64,000 bases of DNA. Origin: Bordetella sp. FB-8 (lineage in GTDB: Bacteria > Pseudomonadota > Gammaproteobacteria > Burkholderiales > Burkholderiaceae_B). Every line of letters starts with the position of its first letter. Position 1 is the stretch's first letter. Below, in pieces: positions 1 through 8,943 of the stretch. A model generated the notes under the pieces. It saw only the letters and a program-made list of their open reading frames with translations. It was not told where the DNA came from and made no database searches. The DNA is taken from positions 1,212,057 to 1,276,056 of the forward strand of contig NZ_KB907784.1 of NCBI RefSeq assembly GCF_000382185.1. Direction: 5' to 3'. The translations under genes and the position numbers were made by a program.

Positions 1-1
1 T

Positions 2-508
2 TTCGCGCACGTCTGCGGCGGCGCCCGCATCGGCCAGGGCGTCTCGCTCGGACAAAACGTCTTCGTCGGCAACAAGGTCGTCATCGGCGATCGCTGCAAA
101 ATCCAGAACAACGTCTCGGTCTATGACAACGTCACCCTGGAAGAAGGCGTGTTCTGCGGCCCGAGCATGGTGTTCACCAATGTGTACAACCCGCGCTCGC
201 TGATCGAGCGCAAGAACGAATATCGCGACACCCTCGTCAAGCGCGGCGCCACCCTGGGCGCCAACTGCACCATCGTCTGCGGCGCGACCATCGGCGAATT
301 CGCCTTCGTCGGCGCGGGAGCCGTGATCAACCGAGACGTACCGGCCTACGCCCTGATGGTGGGCGTACCCGCCCGGCAAATCGGCTGGATGAGCGAATAC
401 GGAGAACAGATAGACCTGCCGCTCGAAGGCAGCGGGCAATACACCTGCCCCCACGACGGCTCGATCTACACGCTGAACGGCAAGACCCTCAGGAAAGCAC
501 AGAAATGA
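2..508 (+). CDS. wlbB: WlbB-like sugar-nucleotide N-acetyltransferase (5' end outside window)
   Basis: Open from the left edge, so only the C-terminal 168 residues are visible. The protein is a left-handed parallel beta-helix of hexapeptide repeats (for example [14 protein letters not shown], then [20 protein letters not shown]), followed by a short C-terminal tail. That is the fold of the WlbB/WbpD acetyltransferases, which put the 3-N-acetyl group on UDP-2-acetamido-3-amino-dideoxyglucuronate. The family assignment is firm from the repeats. The specific substrate is inferred from the next two genes, which match WlbC and WlbD. The stop overlaps the wlbC start as ATGA, so translation is probably coupled. 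A wlbA-type dehydrogenase would be expected just to the left of the window. Confidence 0.85.
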   Translation, partial: FAHVCGGARIGQGVSLGQNVFVGNKVVIGDRCKIQNNVSVYDNVTLEEGVFCGPSMVFTNVYNPRSLIERKNEYRDTLVKRGATLGANCTIVCGATIGEFAFVGAGAVINRDVPAYALMVGVPARQIGWMSEYGEQIDLPLEGSGQYTCPHDGSIYTLNGKTLRKAQK

Positions 509-1614
509 CGATTCCCTTTATCGACTTGAAGGCGCAGTACCGGGCGCTGCAACCGGAAATCCAGCGCCGCATCAACCAGGTGCTCGAACACGGCCAATAC
601 ATCATGGGGCCGGAAGTCAAGGAACTCGAAGAGCGGTTGGCCGCCAACACCGGCGCCAAGCACTGCGTCACCGTCGCCAGCGGAACCGAAGCCCTGCTGA
701 TCAGCCTCATGGCGCTGGGCATCGGGCGCGGCGACGAGGTCATCACCACGCCGTTCACGTTCGTCGCCACCGCCGAAGTCATCGTCCTCCTGGGCGCGAC
801 GCCGGTCCTGGTCGATATCGAGCCCGATACCGGCAACATCGACGCCTCCCTGATCGAAGCCGCGATCACGCCGCGCACCAAGGCGATCATGCCGGTCAGC
901 CTGTACGGGCAGGCCGCCGACATGGACGAGATCAACGCTGTCGCCGCGCGCCACGGCAACATCCCCGTCATCGAAGACGCCGCGCAAAGCTTCGGCGCCA
1001 CCTACAAGGGCCGCAAGAGCTGCAACCTGAGCACGCTGGGCTGCACCAGCTTCTTTCCCAGCAAGCCGCTGGGCTGCTACGGCGACGGCGGCGCCGTCTT
1101 CACCAACAATGACGCGCTGGCCCAGGCCTGCCGCGAAATCCGCGTGCACGGACAAAGCAAGCGCTACGTCCACACCCGCATCGGCGTGGGTGGCCGCATG
1201 GACACCCTGCAATGCGCGATCACGCTGGCCAAGCTGGAGCGCTTCGCGTGGGAAATCGAACAACGTCTGGCCGTCGGCCAGCGCTACAACGAACTGCTCG
1301 GCCAGCACGGCATCCGCCGCATCGTGCAGCGCGCGGACCGCGATAGCGTCTTTGCCCAATACACCGTGCTGGTCGACGATCGCGAAGGCCTGCAGGCCAA
1401 ACTGAAGGACGCCGGTATCCCCACCGCCGTGCATTACCCGGTGCCCTTGAACGAGCAGCCGGCCTACCGCGAGCTTTGCGTCAGCCCCATCCCGACCCCG
1501 AAGTCGGAAGCCATTGCCAAGCGCGTCATGAGCCTGCCCATGAGCGCGGATCTTTCGGCGGATGATCAGGACCGGATTGTGTCCGCCGTCGCGAAATCGC
1601 TGGCACCGGCATGA
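505..1614 (+). CDS. wlbC: WlbC-like PLP-dependent sugar aminotransferase (DegT/DnrJ/EryC1/StrS family)
   Basis: Full-length 369-residue sugar aminotransferase. The PLP-binding lysine is K187 in [17 protein letters not shown]; the cofactor-binding ASGTEAL motif lies near residues 58-64 and [10 protein letters not shown] near 156-165. In the WlbABCD (WbpBEDI) pathway this enzyme transfers an amino group from glutamate to C3 of UDP-3-keto-GlcNAcA, the step before acetylation by WlbB. It starts on the ATG overlapping the wlbB stop and ends on an ATGA overlap with the next gene, so all three are one cytoplasmic sugar-nucleotide operon. Other DegT-family substrates cannot be excluded from sequence alone, but the neighbours fit diacetamido-uronic acid synthesis. 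Confidence 0.92.
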   Translation: MTIPFIDLKAQYRALQPEIQRRINQVLEHGQYIMGPEVKELEERLAANTGAKHCVTVASGTEALLISLMALGIGRGDEVITTPFTFVATAEVIVLLGATPVLVDIEPDTGNIDASLIEAAITPRTKAIMPVSLYGQAADMDEINAVAARHGNIPVIEDAAQSFGATYKGRKSCNLSTLGCTSFFPSKPLGCYGDGGAVFTNNDALAQACREIRVHGQSKRYVHTRIGVGGRMDTLQCAITLAKLERFAWEIEQRLAVGQRYNELLGQHGIRRIVQRADRDSVFAQYTVLVDDREGLQAKLKDAGIPTAVHYPVPLNEQPAYRELCVSPIPTPKSEAIAKRVMSLPMSADLSADDQDRIVSAVAKSLAPA

Positions 1615-2696
1615 AGCTGATCACTATCCTGGGGGCACGCCCCCAATTCATCAAGGCAGCGGCCGTTTCACGCGCCCTGCGCGATGAACACAAGGGAACG
1701 ATCGACGAGATCATTGTCCACACGGGCCAGCATTACGACCAGAATATGTCCGGGGTGTTTTTCGAAGAACTCGACATCCCCAAACCCGGCTTTAATCTGG
1801 AAGTATCAGGCGGTAGCCACGGCGCCATGACGGGCCGCATGCTGGAAGGCGTGGAAAAGGTGCTGTTGCAGGAAAAACCCGATTGGGTGCTGATCTACGG
1901 CGACACCAATTCCACCCTGGCCGGCGCGCTGGCGGCCGCAAAACTGCACATCCCCGTGGCGCACGTCGAAGCCGGTTTGCGCTCCTTCAATATGCGCATG
2001 CCGGAAGAGATCAACCGCATCCTGTCCGATCGCATATCGACTCTGCTGTTTTGCCCAACCGATGCCGCCGTAGCCAATCTCAAGCACGAGGGTATAGTCG
2101 ATAGCGTGCACAATATCGGCGACGTCATGTATGACGTCGCGCTGTTCTATCGCGAGCGCGCTAGAAAGCAAAGCACCAGCCTGCGCGACCTGGGATTGAC
2201 AGAAGGCGAATTCGCCCTGGCCACCTGCCATCGCGCGGAAAACACGGACGATCCAGAGCGCCTAGGCGCCATCATCGGCGCACTGGCGGAGATCGCAACG
2301 CAACTACCTGTGATCCTGCCCTTACACCCGCGCACGCGCAAACTGCTCGCGGACTACGGCATGAATCAAAAACTTGGCGGCATCCGGCTTACCGATCCGC
2401 TGCCATTCCTCGACATGGTGGCCTTGGAGCAAGCGGCTCGCCTCGTCCTTACCGACTCGGGCGGCGTGCAAAAGGAAGCTTTTTTCTACGGGGTTCCCTG
2501 CATCACCATGCGCGAAGAAACGGAATGGGTGGAAACGGTGGAAGCCGGAGCCAATCAACTGGTTGGCGCATCGCGCGATGCCATATTGAACGCATTCGAA
2601 ATTGCCATGCGCCAAGGCCAACCCAACATCAAGGCCATGCCATACGGTCAAGGCGATGCGGCGGTCAGGATTGCTAACCTGATTGCTCAGCATTAA
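1611..2696 (+). CDS. wlbD: WlbD-like UDP-GlcNAc 2-epimerase family protein
   Basis: A 361-residue non-hydrolysing UDP-GlcNAc 2-epimerase (WecB/WbpI type). Visible family signatures are GARPQFIKAAAV at the N-terminus, VHTGQHYDQNMSGVFF, VHVEAGLRSF-like AHVEAGLRSFNMRMPEE around residue 125, and LTDSGGVQKEAF in the C-terminal lobe. In the Wlb/Wbp pathway it inverts C2 of UDP-GlcNAc3NAcA to give UDP-ManNAc3NAcA. The ATG overlaps the wlbC stop. In Bordetella pertussis further wlb genes (wlbE onward) follow wlbD. Here wlbD runs straight into wbm-type epimerases, so the wlb set in this window is short. Confidence 0.92.
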   Translation: MKLITILGARPQFIKAAAVSRALRDEHKGTIDEIIVHTGQHYDQNMSGVFFEELDIPKPGFNLEVSGGSHGAMTGRMLEGVEKVLLQEKPDWVLIYGDTNSTLAGALAAAKLHIPVAHVEAGLRSFNMRMPEEINRILSDRISTLLFCPTDAAVANLKHEGIVDSVHNIGDVMYDVALFYRERARKQSTSLRDLGLTEGEFALATCHRAENTDDPERLGAIIGALAEIATQLPVILPLHPRTRKLLADYGMNQKLGGIRLTDPLPFLDMVALEQAARLVLTDSGGVQKEAFFYGVPCITMREETEWVETVEAGANQLVGASRDAILNAFEIAMRQGQPNIKAMPYGQGDAAVRIANLIAQH

Positions 2697-2726
2697 TCAT
2701 ATTCAACATTTAAGTAGAGGGTAAAA

Positions 2727-3671
2727 ATGAAGGTATTGGTTACTGGCGGTCTGGGACAAATCGGCTCCCATGTGGTCGAGATGCTGCTTGAGCGCGGCGA
2801 TCAGGTCGTTGCCATCGACAACCTGGCAACCGGACGACGCGAGCACCTGAGCGACCACCCAAACCTCAAGCTTGTCATCGACACGATTGCCAACAAGGAA
2901 CTGGTCGAAAAGCTGGTCGGCGAATTCCGTCCCGAGGCCATCGTCCACACAGCCGCTTCCTACAAAGACCCCGACGATTGGTACAACGATACGCTGACCA
3001 ACTGCGTCGGCGGCTCCAACATGGTCGACGCCGCCAAGAAGTTCGGTGTCAAGCGCTTCGTCTACTTCCAGACCGCACTGTGCTATGGCCTCAAGCCCAG
3101 CCAGTCGCCGATCCGGCTCGACCATCCACGCAACCCGGTCGGCAGTAGCTACGCCATTTCCAAGACGACCAATGAATACTATATCGAGCTGTCGGGCGTC
3201 GATTTCGTCACTTTCCGCCTGGCCAACGTTGTCGGCCCGCGCAATGTCGCCGGCCCTCTGCCGATCTTCTATCAGCGCCTGAAAGACGGCAAACAATGCT
3301 TCGTCACCGAAGCCCGCCGCGACTTCGTGTATGTCAAGGATCTGGCCCGCGTGGTCCTCAAGGCCCTGGACGGTGTCGGCCATGGCGCCTATCACTTCTC
3401 GTCCGGCAAGGACGTGACCATCCAGGAACTCTACAACGCTGTCGTAAACGCCATGGGTTTCACCGGCGACAACAAGCCCCAGGCCGAAGTCAAAGCGCTG
3501 GGGCCAGATGATGTCTTTTCCATCTTGCTCGATCCCAGTCGCACGTTCGCGGATTTCGGCGATATCAAGTTCACACCGATGCAAGAGACGGTATCCGACG
3601 CCATCAACTACTACAAACAACACGGTACGCTGGGTGAATATACCCACCTGCGCCTGCAAGACAAGAAGTAA
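2727..3671 (+). CDS. wbmH: WbmH-like extended SDR sugar-nucleotide epimerase
   Basis: A 314-residue NAD-dependent extended short-chain dehydrogenase/reductase. The Rossmann motif GGLGQIGSH is at residues 7-15. The active site is T116 (in FQTALCYG), Y142 and K146 (SSYAISK). From memory it closely resembles Bordetella WbmH, one of three SDRs shown genetically and structurally to be needed for an O antigen of 2,3-diacetamido-2,3-dideoxy-L-galacturonic acid. A purine-rich AGAGGG lies just before the ATG. It is paired with a paralogue immediately downstream that shares the AASYKDPDDW-type segment. Epimerisation of the UDP-diacetamido uronic acid is the likely reaction, but the exact carbon is not readable from sequence. 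Confidence 0.88.
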   Translation: MKVLVTGGLGQIGSHVVEMLLERGDQVVAIDNLATGRREHLSDHPNLKLVIDTIANKELVEKLVGEFRPEAIVHTAASYKDPDDWYNDTLTNCVGGSNMVDAAKKFGVKRFVYFQTALCYGLKPSQSPIRLDHPRNPVGSSYAISKTTNEYYIELSGVDFVTFRLANVVGPRNVAGPLPIFYQRLKDGKQCFVTEARRDFVYVKDLARVVLKALDGVGHGAYHFSSGKDVTIQELYNAVVNAMGFTGDNKPQAEVKALGPDDVFSILLDPSRTFADFGDIKFTPMQETVSDAINYYKQHGTLGEYTHLRLQDKK

Positions 3672-3674
3672 GCC

Positions 3675-4610
3675 ATGCGTATCCTGATCACCGGCGGCGC
3701 AGGTTGCCTTGGTTCCAACCTGATCGAACACTGGCTGCCCCAAGGCCATGAAATTTTCGTCATCGACAACTTTGCCACCGGCAAGCGCGAAGTCGTGCCG
3801 GAAGTCCCCGGGCTGACAGTCCAGGAAGGGGATATTGCCGACCCGGCACTAGTGGAAGCCTGCTTCGCGCAGCTCAAGCCTGAACTCGTCGTACACTCCG
3901 CCGCGGCTTATAAAGATCCTGACGACTGGGTCGAAGATGCCCGGACCAATGTAATTGGCAGCGCCTATATCGCCAAAGCCGCCAAGACGCATGGCGTAAA
4001 ACGCCTGATCAATTTTCAGACTGCGCTGAACTACGGCCTCCCGACTCAACTGCCCATTCCGGTCAGCCATCCCAGCGCACCGTTCACCAGCTACGGCATA
4101 TCCAAGACCGCGGGAGAACAGTACATGCTGCTTTCCGGCGTGCCCACGCTGTCGCTGCGACTTGCCAATGTCACCGGCCCTCGCCTGGCCATTGGCCCCA
4201 TCCCGACGTTCTACAAACGGCTGAAGGCCGGGCAAGGCTGTTTCTGCTCCGACACGGCGCGCGACTTCCTGGACATGTCCGACTTCATTGCCTTCATGGA
4301 TCTGGCCATCAAGGAAGACGCGCCCACGGGTGTGTTCAATATCTCGAGTGGCGAAGCCCATACGATCAAGGAAATCTTCGACATCGTAACGGACTATCTG
4401 GGACTTGGTCGCCAGGAAGTGCCGATCACCCCACCTGCAGCCGACGATGTGCCCATTGTCGCGCTCGATGCCAGCGAAACTCTGAAGGCCTTTGGCTGGA
4501 AGCCGAAGGTTAGTTTCTCCGACACCGTCAAGCGTCAAATGGCGTGGTACGACAAATACGGAATCACCGACGTGTATTCCCACCTCAAAGCCCCCTCGGC
4601 CAATAAGTGA
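3675..4610 (+). CDS. wbmG: WbmG-like extended SDR sugar-nucleotide epimerase
   Basis: A 311-residue extended SDR, paralogous to the gene just before it. The Rossmann motif GGAGCLGSN spans residues 7-15. The catalytic set is T116 (FQTALNYG), Y140 and K144 (SYGISK). It matches Bordetella WbmG strongly, including the segment RLANVTGPRLAIGPIPTFYKR. It starts 3 nt after the wbmH stop, which suggests coupled expression and perhaps a paired enzyme complex. The likely role is 4-epimerisation or a related inversion on the UDP-diacetamido-uronic acid made by WlbA-D. The assignment to WbmG is confident; the precise stereochemistry is inferred. Confidence 0.88.
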   Translation: MRILITGGAGCLGSNLIEHWLPQGHEIFVIDNFATGKREVVPEVPGLTVQEGDIADPALVEACFAQLKPELVVHSAAAYKDPDDWVEDARTNVIGSAYIAKAAKTHGVKRLINFQTALNYGLPTQLPIPVSHPSAPFTSYGISKTAGEQYMLLSGVPTLSLRLANVTGPRLAIGPIPTFYKRLKAGQGCFCSDTARDFLDMSDFIAFMDLAIKEDAPTGVFNISSGEAHTIKEIFDIVTDYLGLGRQEVPITPPAADDVPIVALDASETLKAFGWKPKVSFSDTVKRQMAWYDKYGITDVYSHLKAPSANK

Positions 4611-4627
4611 CGAGAAGGGAGATAGAT

Positions 4628-5680
4628 ATGAGCAACGGCGGCTTTCAAGGTAGCAAGGTTCTCGTCGTCGGCGGAGCCGGTTTCATCGGCAGCAATCTGG
4701 TTCATCAGATCCTGGCCCAGGATCCTAAGCAAATCATCATCGTCGACAACTTGCTTTCATCGGATGTTGCCAACATCCCAGGCGATCCGCGCGTGAAATT
4801 CGTATTCGGCCCGATTACCAGCGACAAGATTCTTGCGGATTTACCGCAAGACCTCGATTATGCGTTTCACCTGGCCTGCTTCCACGGCAACCAGTCGTCG
4901 ATTGCGGACCCCTTCGTCGACCACGACAACAATACCTACACCTCGCTCAAACTGTTCGATCGGCTCAAGGACATCAAGAACCTGAAGAAGGTCGTTTATG
5001 CCGCGGCAGCCTGCGCCGTCGCGGAAAAAACCTACGACCAACCGACCGCGACCACCGAAGACCAGCCCGTCACCCTGTATCACGACAGCCCCTATTCGAT
5101 CTCCAAGATCATCGGCGAGCTTTACGGGAACTACTACTTCCAGCGTCACCAACTACCTTTCGTCAAGGCGCGCTTTTCCAACGCCTACGGCCCTCGCGAA
5201 ATTCTCGGGGCCGGCCAGTGGCGCGGCACCGTCCACACTGTCTGGCGCAACGTCACGCCGACTTTTATTTGGCGCGCGCTCCACGGAGAGGCTCTGCCGC
5301 TGGACAACGGCGGCAACGCCAGCCGCGACTTCATCTTCGTCGAAGACATGGGTTGCGGCCTGATGGCGTGCGCTCTTAAGGGTGAAATCGGTGAGGTCTA
5401 CAACCTGGCTACGGGCAAGGAAACCACCATCCTTGATCTAGCGAAGATGATCAATGAATTCACGGGCAATTCCACGCCATTGGATCTGAAGCCGGCCCGC
5501 GACTGGGACCGATCCGGTAAACGTTTCGCTTCCACTGAAAAAGCGCAGGCGAAACTCGGATTTACAGCACAAGTGGATATCAGCGAAGGGATCCGACGCA
5601 CTGTCGAATGGACCAAAGCCAATGCTAATTTGATCAGACGCAGTATCACTAAGCACGACAAGATGATGTCGCAATCTTGA
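4628..5680 (+). CDS. wbmF: WbmF-like SDR sugar-nucleotide enzyme with non-canonical active site
   Basis: A 350-residue extended SDR. I place the start at 4628 because AAGGGAGATAGAT precedes that ATG; an in-frame GTG at 4607 lacks a site. The Rossmann GGAGFIGSN and the YSISK pair (about Y156, K160) are present. The position normally holding the catalytic Ser/Thr lies in an alanine-rich YAAAACAVAE (residues 124-133), so the usual hydroxyl is missing. The segment FHGNQSSIADP and the LGAGQWRGTVHTVWRNVTP stretch match Bordetella WbmF as I recall it. It is needed for the same O antigen as WbmG and WbmH, and its reaction may differ from simple 4-epimerisation. Confidence 0.85.
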   Translation: MSNGGFQGSKVLVVGGAGFIGSNLVHQILAQDPKQIIIVDNLLSSDVANIPGDPRVKFVFGPITSDKILADLPQDLDYAFHLACFHGNQSSIADPFVDHDNNTYTSLKLFDRLKDIKNLKKVVYAAAACAVAEKTYDQPTATTEDQPVTLYHDSPYSISKIIGELYGNYYFQRHQLPFVKARFSNAYGPREILGAGQWRGTVHTVWRNVTPTFIWRALHGEALPLDNGGNASRDFIFVEDMGCGLMACALKGEIGEVYNLATGKETTILDLAKMINEFTGNSTPLDLKPARDWDRSGKRFASTEKAQAKLGFTAQVDISEGIRRTVEWTKANANLIRRSITKHDKMMSQS

Positions 5681-5708
5681 GCGAATTATCCATTGAAAAA
5701 ATATTCCA

Positions 5709-6992
5709 ATGTCAGATTTCTCATCGAAACCTGCAGCTACTGCTTGTGTAATCGCACTTTCCGATATTCCGAACGATCCTCGGGTGCGTCGTCAGTGCGA
5801 TGCTTTATTTGACGCGGGTTGGAATGTGATCGCAGTCGGCATACCCGGCACGCAGGATCCGACAGTCCGGTGGCCGATCCTCGTGCGCGCCGAAGGCACA
5901 AGCACGCGCAACGAAAGCACAGAAGCACAAACATCTGGAGCAAGAAGAGTTCTCCAGCAAATAAAGAAGACGCTGAAGAAGATACCTACGCTAAGGTTGC
6001 TGGCAAAAGCGCGTTGGGCGAAACATATTTTCAAGCTCCATTTCGCTCCGGACTATGGTGAGTCTATATATTGGTCCTTGCCGAATATTCGCCAGATGGC
6101 GGAGGCCGCGGGAACCGTCAAAGCCGATCTATGGCTCGCCAACGACTGGACAGCGTTGCCTATTGCCGCGCGGATGGCGGAACGTGAAAAAGGGGTCTTC
6201 GTATACGACTCTCACGAATTCGCGGTCAATGAATATTCTCAAATATGGCGCTGGCGTTTGTTCAATCGTCCCATCATCAAGGCGCTGGAGCGACGCTACA
6301 TCGCAGGTGCCAAGGTTGTCTCCACGGTGTCTTCCGGCATTGCCGATGCCCTCGAGCGTATGTATTCGCTATCTACGAAGCCGATCGTGATCCGCAATGC
6401 GCCTCGGTATTCGGAATCAGATTTTCGTCCGACCGGCGAAGCCATCCGCCTGCTGTATCACGGCATCGTGGCGCCGGGACGAGGATTGGAGGAAGCCATT
6501 GCGAGCGTCCCCTTGTGGCGGCCGGAATATTCGCTGCATATACGCGGACCTGGCGATGAAAAATACCTGCAGTCGCTAAGAGATCAAATCCAATCGCTGG
6601 ATCTGGCGGACAGGATATTAATGTTGCCACCCGTGCCGATGATCGAACTGGTGGCTTCCGCGCGGGAATTCGATATTGGGTTTTTTGCTCTGAAAGGGCA
6701 CTCGCTGCAAAATCATTACGTATTGCCGAATAAATTCTTCGAATACACGATGGCAGGGCTAGCATTGTGTGTGAGCGATCTATCCGAGATGACGCGTTTG
6801 TGCCGCCAGTATGGACACGGCGTGGTTTTCAAGGGGCTCGATCCCCAAGACATTGCCGACACCGTCAATGGTTTGACTCGCGATGTCATCGATGCGATGA
6901 AGCGCAAAGCGGTGCTCGCATCGAAGGATTTGTGCTGGGACAACGAAGCTGAGCGGATGCTCAAGCTTTATAACGACGCGACTGTGAGCTGA
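5709..6992 (+). CDS. Glycosyltransferase, GT4-like (GT-B fold)
   Basis: A 427-residue cytoplasmic glycosyltransferase. The N-terminus has the GT4-type opening ALSDIPNDPRVRRQCDAL. A middle segment reads VYDSHEFAVNEYSQIWRWR, and the C-terminal lobe carries the nucleotide-sugar site with LPNKFFEYTMAGLALCVSD. It sits between wbmF and the first AsnB-like gene, so it probably adds an O-antigen residue. DNA from here to about 14.4 kb is visibly less GC-rich than the flanking chromosome, as is common in transferred O-antigen genes. Donor and linkage are unknown. Confidence 0.85.
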   Translation: MSDFSSKPAATACVIALSDIPNDPRVRRQCDALFDAGWNVIAVGIPGTQDPTVRWPILVRAEGTSTRNESTEAQTSGARRVLQQIKKTLKKIPTLRLLAKARWAKHIFKLHFAPDYGESIYWSLPNIRQMAEAAGTVKADLWLANDWTALPIAARMAEREKGVFVYDSHEFAVNEYSQIWRWRLFNRPIIKALERRYIAGAKVVSTVSSGIADALERMYSLSTKPIVIRNAPRYSESDFRPTGEAIRLLYHGIVAPGRGLEEAIASVPLWRPEYSLHIRGPGDEKYLQSLRDQIQSLDLADRILMLPPVPMIELVASAREFDIGFFALKGHSLQNHYVLPNKFFEYTMAGLALCVSDLSEMTRLCRQYGHGVVFKGLDPQDIADTVNGLTRDVIDAMKRKAVLASKDLCWDNEAERMLKLYNDATVS

Positions 6993-6995
6993 ATC

Positions 6996-8906
6996 ATGTG
7001 CGGAATCTGGATTTCGGTCGGTCCCCAGCCATCGGAAAAATATCTCGATATCATCAGCCATCGCGGGCCTGACGGACATGGCCTGGAGGTTTTCAATTCA
7101 CCTGCCGGACCCGTCGAGCTAGGGCATCGTCGCCTGGCGATCATCGATATCTCCGATGCCGGCCTGCAGCCGATGGCATTCGCCGAAAAGCGCTATTGGC
7201 TCGTTTTCAATGGCGAAATCTACAACTACCGGGAACTGCGCGATGAGCTCGCGGCGAAAGGGCACGTTTTTCGCACGCACTCCGATAGCGAAGTATTGTT
7301 GGCGGCCTACTCCGAATGGGGCGAAGCCTGCTTGGACCGTTTTCTCGGCATGTTCGCGTTTGCCATTTTTGACCGCGAAACGCAGAAGCTGTTTCTTGCG
7401 CGTGATCGTTTCGGCATCAAGCCGCTTTACTATGCATGCACGCATGAAGGCGTGGCGTTTGCCTCGGAAATCAAGCAGCTGTTGGAATTGCCGGGATTGG
7501 CGCGTCGCGGCAACATAGCGCGCCTGTACGACTTCATTTCGTCGGGCATGACCGATCACACCGACGAAACGTTGTTCGCCGATGTATTCCAGCTGCGCGG
7601 CGGCGAAAAGCTGACGCTGTCGCTCGCGTCTTACAGGCCGGGCCAGCCGATTACGCCGCAACGGTGGTACAGCGTGCCAGTGCCGGGCAGCATCCACCTG
7701 AGCGCCGAGGCGGCGGCGGAACGATTCCGCGAACTTCTCGATACTTCCATCGGATTGCACCTGAGGTCTGACGTTCCGGTTGGCTCCTGCTTGTCGGGCG
7801 GCCTGGACAGCTCCGCCATCGTGAGCCTGGCATCACGACGCCTCGCGAACGAGGCCGACGGCAAGCACACGCACACGATCAGCGCGTGCTACGCGGAAAA
7901 GCGCGTCGATGAGCGTCCTTTCATGGAGTCCGTCGTCGATCGGTGGTCGTGCGAGCCGCACTACGTATATCCTCGGTATGAAGATGCGTTCAATCTTGCC
8001 GAGCAGATCACCTGGCATCAAGACGAGCCCTATGGCAGCACAAGTATTTTTGCGCAATGGAGTGTTTTCTCCGCGGCGCATAGCCGAGGAATCACCGTCA
8101 TGCTCGACGGCCAGGGAGCCGACGAACAGCTTGCCGGTTATCACGGCGGCTATCAGTTCTATACGAATATGCTGCTTGCGCAGCGTCGCTATGCCGAACT
8201 CTGGAAAACCGTCAAGGAACGACAGCGTGACCATGGCCTTCCCATGAAGGATCAGCTGCGGACCTTGTTCGGCCCCAAGCTGCCGCGCATCGTTCGCGCC
8301 GCGCTCTCGCGGGCGGTGGCCGGCACGCCGGCAAGCGGCCCGAACTGGCTCGATTCGGAAGCATTCGCCACGCTTGCGCCGGCCCAAGGCGCAATGCAGA
8401 CGGCGCTCGACCGTGATGGCCTGCCGCCCGTTACCGACCTGGGGAGCTGGTGTCAGGCGATGGTGCAGGCAACCAATCTGCCCATGCTGCTCAAATACGA
8501 AGACCGCAACAGCATGGCGCACAGCATCGAAGCCCGCGTGCCATTTCTCGACCACCGCCTGGTCGAGTTCAACCTCGGCTTGGGCAACGAGCACAAAATG
8601 TATGCTGGCGAGACGAAATCGGTGTTGCGCCGGGCTATGCGAGGAGTGATGCCAGACATGATCTGCGATCGCCGCGACAAACTCGGCTTCACCACGCCGG
8701 AGCAGGAATGGTTCCGCGGCCCGCTGCGCAATGCAATTCTCGACGGCATGGAAGAAACGCTCCGGCGCTTCCCCACCCTGCTTAATGCGCAGGGTACGCG
8801 TCAACGCGTCAACGATGCGCTCGATGGACGTGGCGAGGTGGATTTCACGCTTTGGCGTATCGTCAACGTCGGCATCTGGGGCAAGATATTCGGCGTGACG
8901 ATCTAA
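6996..8906 (+). CDS. AsnB-type glutamine amidotransferase 1 (O-antigen)
   Basis: A 636-residue asparagine synthase (glutamine-hydrolysing) family protein. Cys2 (MCGIW) is the class II glutaminase nucleophile, followed by HRGPDG and FNGEIYNY. The ATP-pyrophosphatase loop SGGLDSS is at residues 267-273, and LDGQGADEQLAGY lies downstream. In Bordetella wbm loci such proteins are thought to amidate uronic acids to uronamides rather than make free asparagine. Placement inside an uronic-acid O-antigen operon supports that here. It starts 3 nt after the glycosyltransferase stop. A true asparagine synthetase cannot be excluded by motif alone. Confidence 0.85.
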   Translation: MCGIWISVGPQPSEKYLDIISHRGPDGHGLEVFNSPAGPVELGHRRLAIIDISDAGLQPMAFAEKRYWLVFNGEIYNYRELRDELAAKGHVFRTHSDSEVLLAAYSEWGEACLDRFLGMFAFAIFDRETQKLFLARDRFGIKPLYYACTHEGVAFASEIKQLLELPGLARRGNIARLYDFISSGMTDHTDETLFADVFQLRGGEKLTLSLASYRPGQPITPQRWYSVPVPGSIHLSAEAAAERFRELLDTSIGLHLRSDVPVGSCLSGGLDSSAIVSLASRRLANEADGKHTHTISACYAEKRVDERPFMESVVDRWSCEPHYVYPRYEDAFNLAEQITWHQDEPYGSTSIFAQWSVFSAAHSRGITVMLDGQGADEQLAGYHGGYQFYTNMLLAQRRYAELWKTVKERQRDHGLPMKDQLRTLFGPKLPRIVRAALSRAVAGTPASGPNWLDSEAFATLAPAQGAMQTALDRDGLPPVTDLGSWCQAMVQATNLPMLLKYEDRNSMAHSIEARVPFLDHRLVEFNLGLGNEHKMYAGETKSVLRRAMRGVMPDMICDRRDKLGFTTPEQEWFRGPLRNAILDGMEETLRRFPTLLNAQGTRQRVNDALDGRGEVDFTLWRIVNVGIWGKIFGVTI

Positions 8907-8943
8907 AAACTCTCAATTCAAACTCTCGCAAATATCCCTTTCA

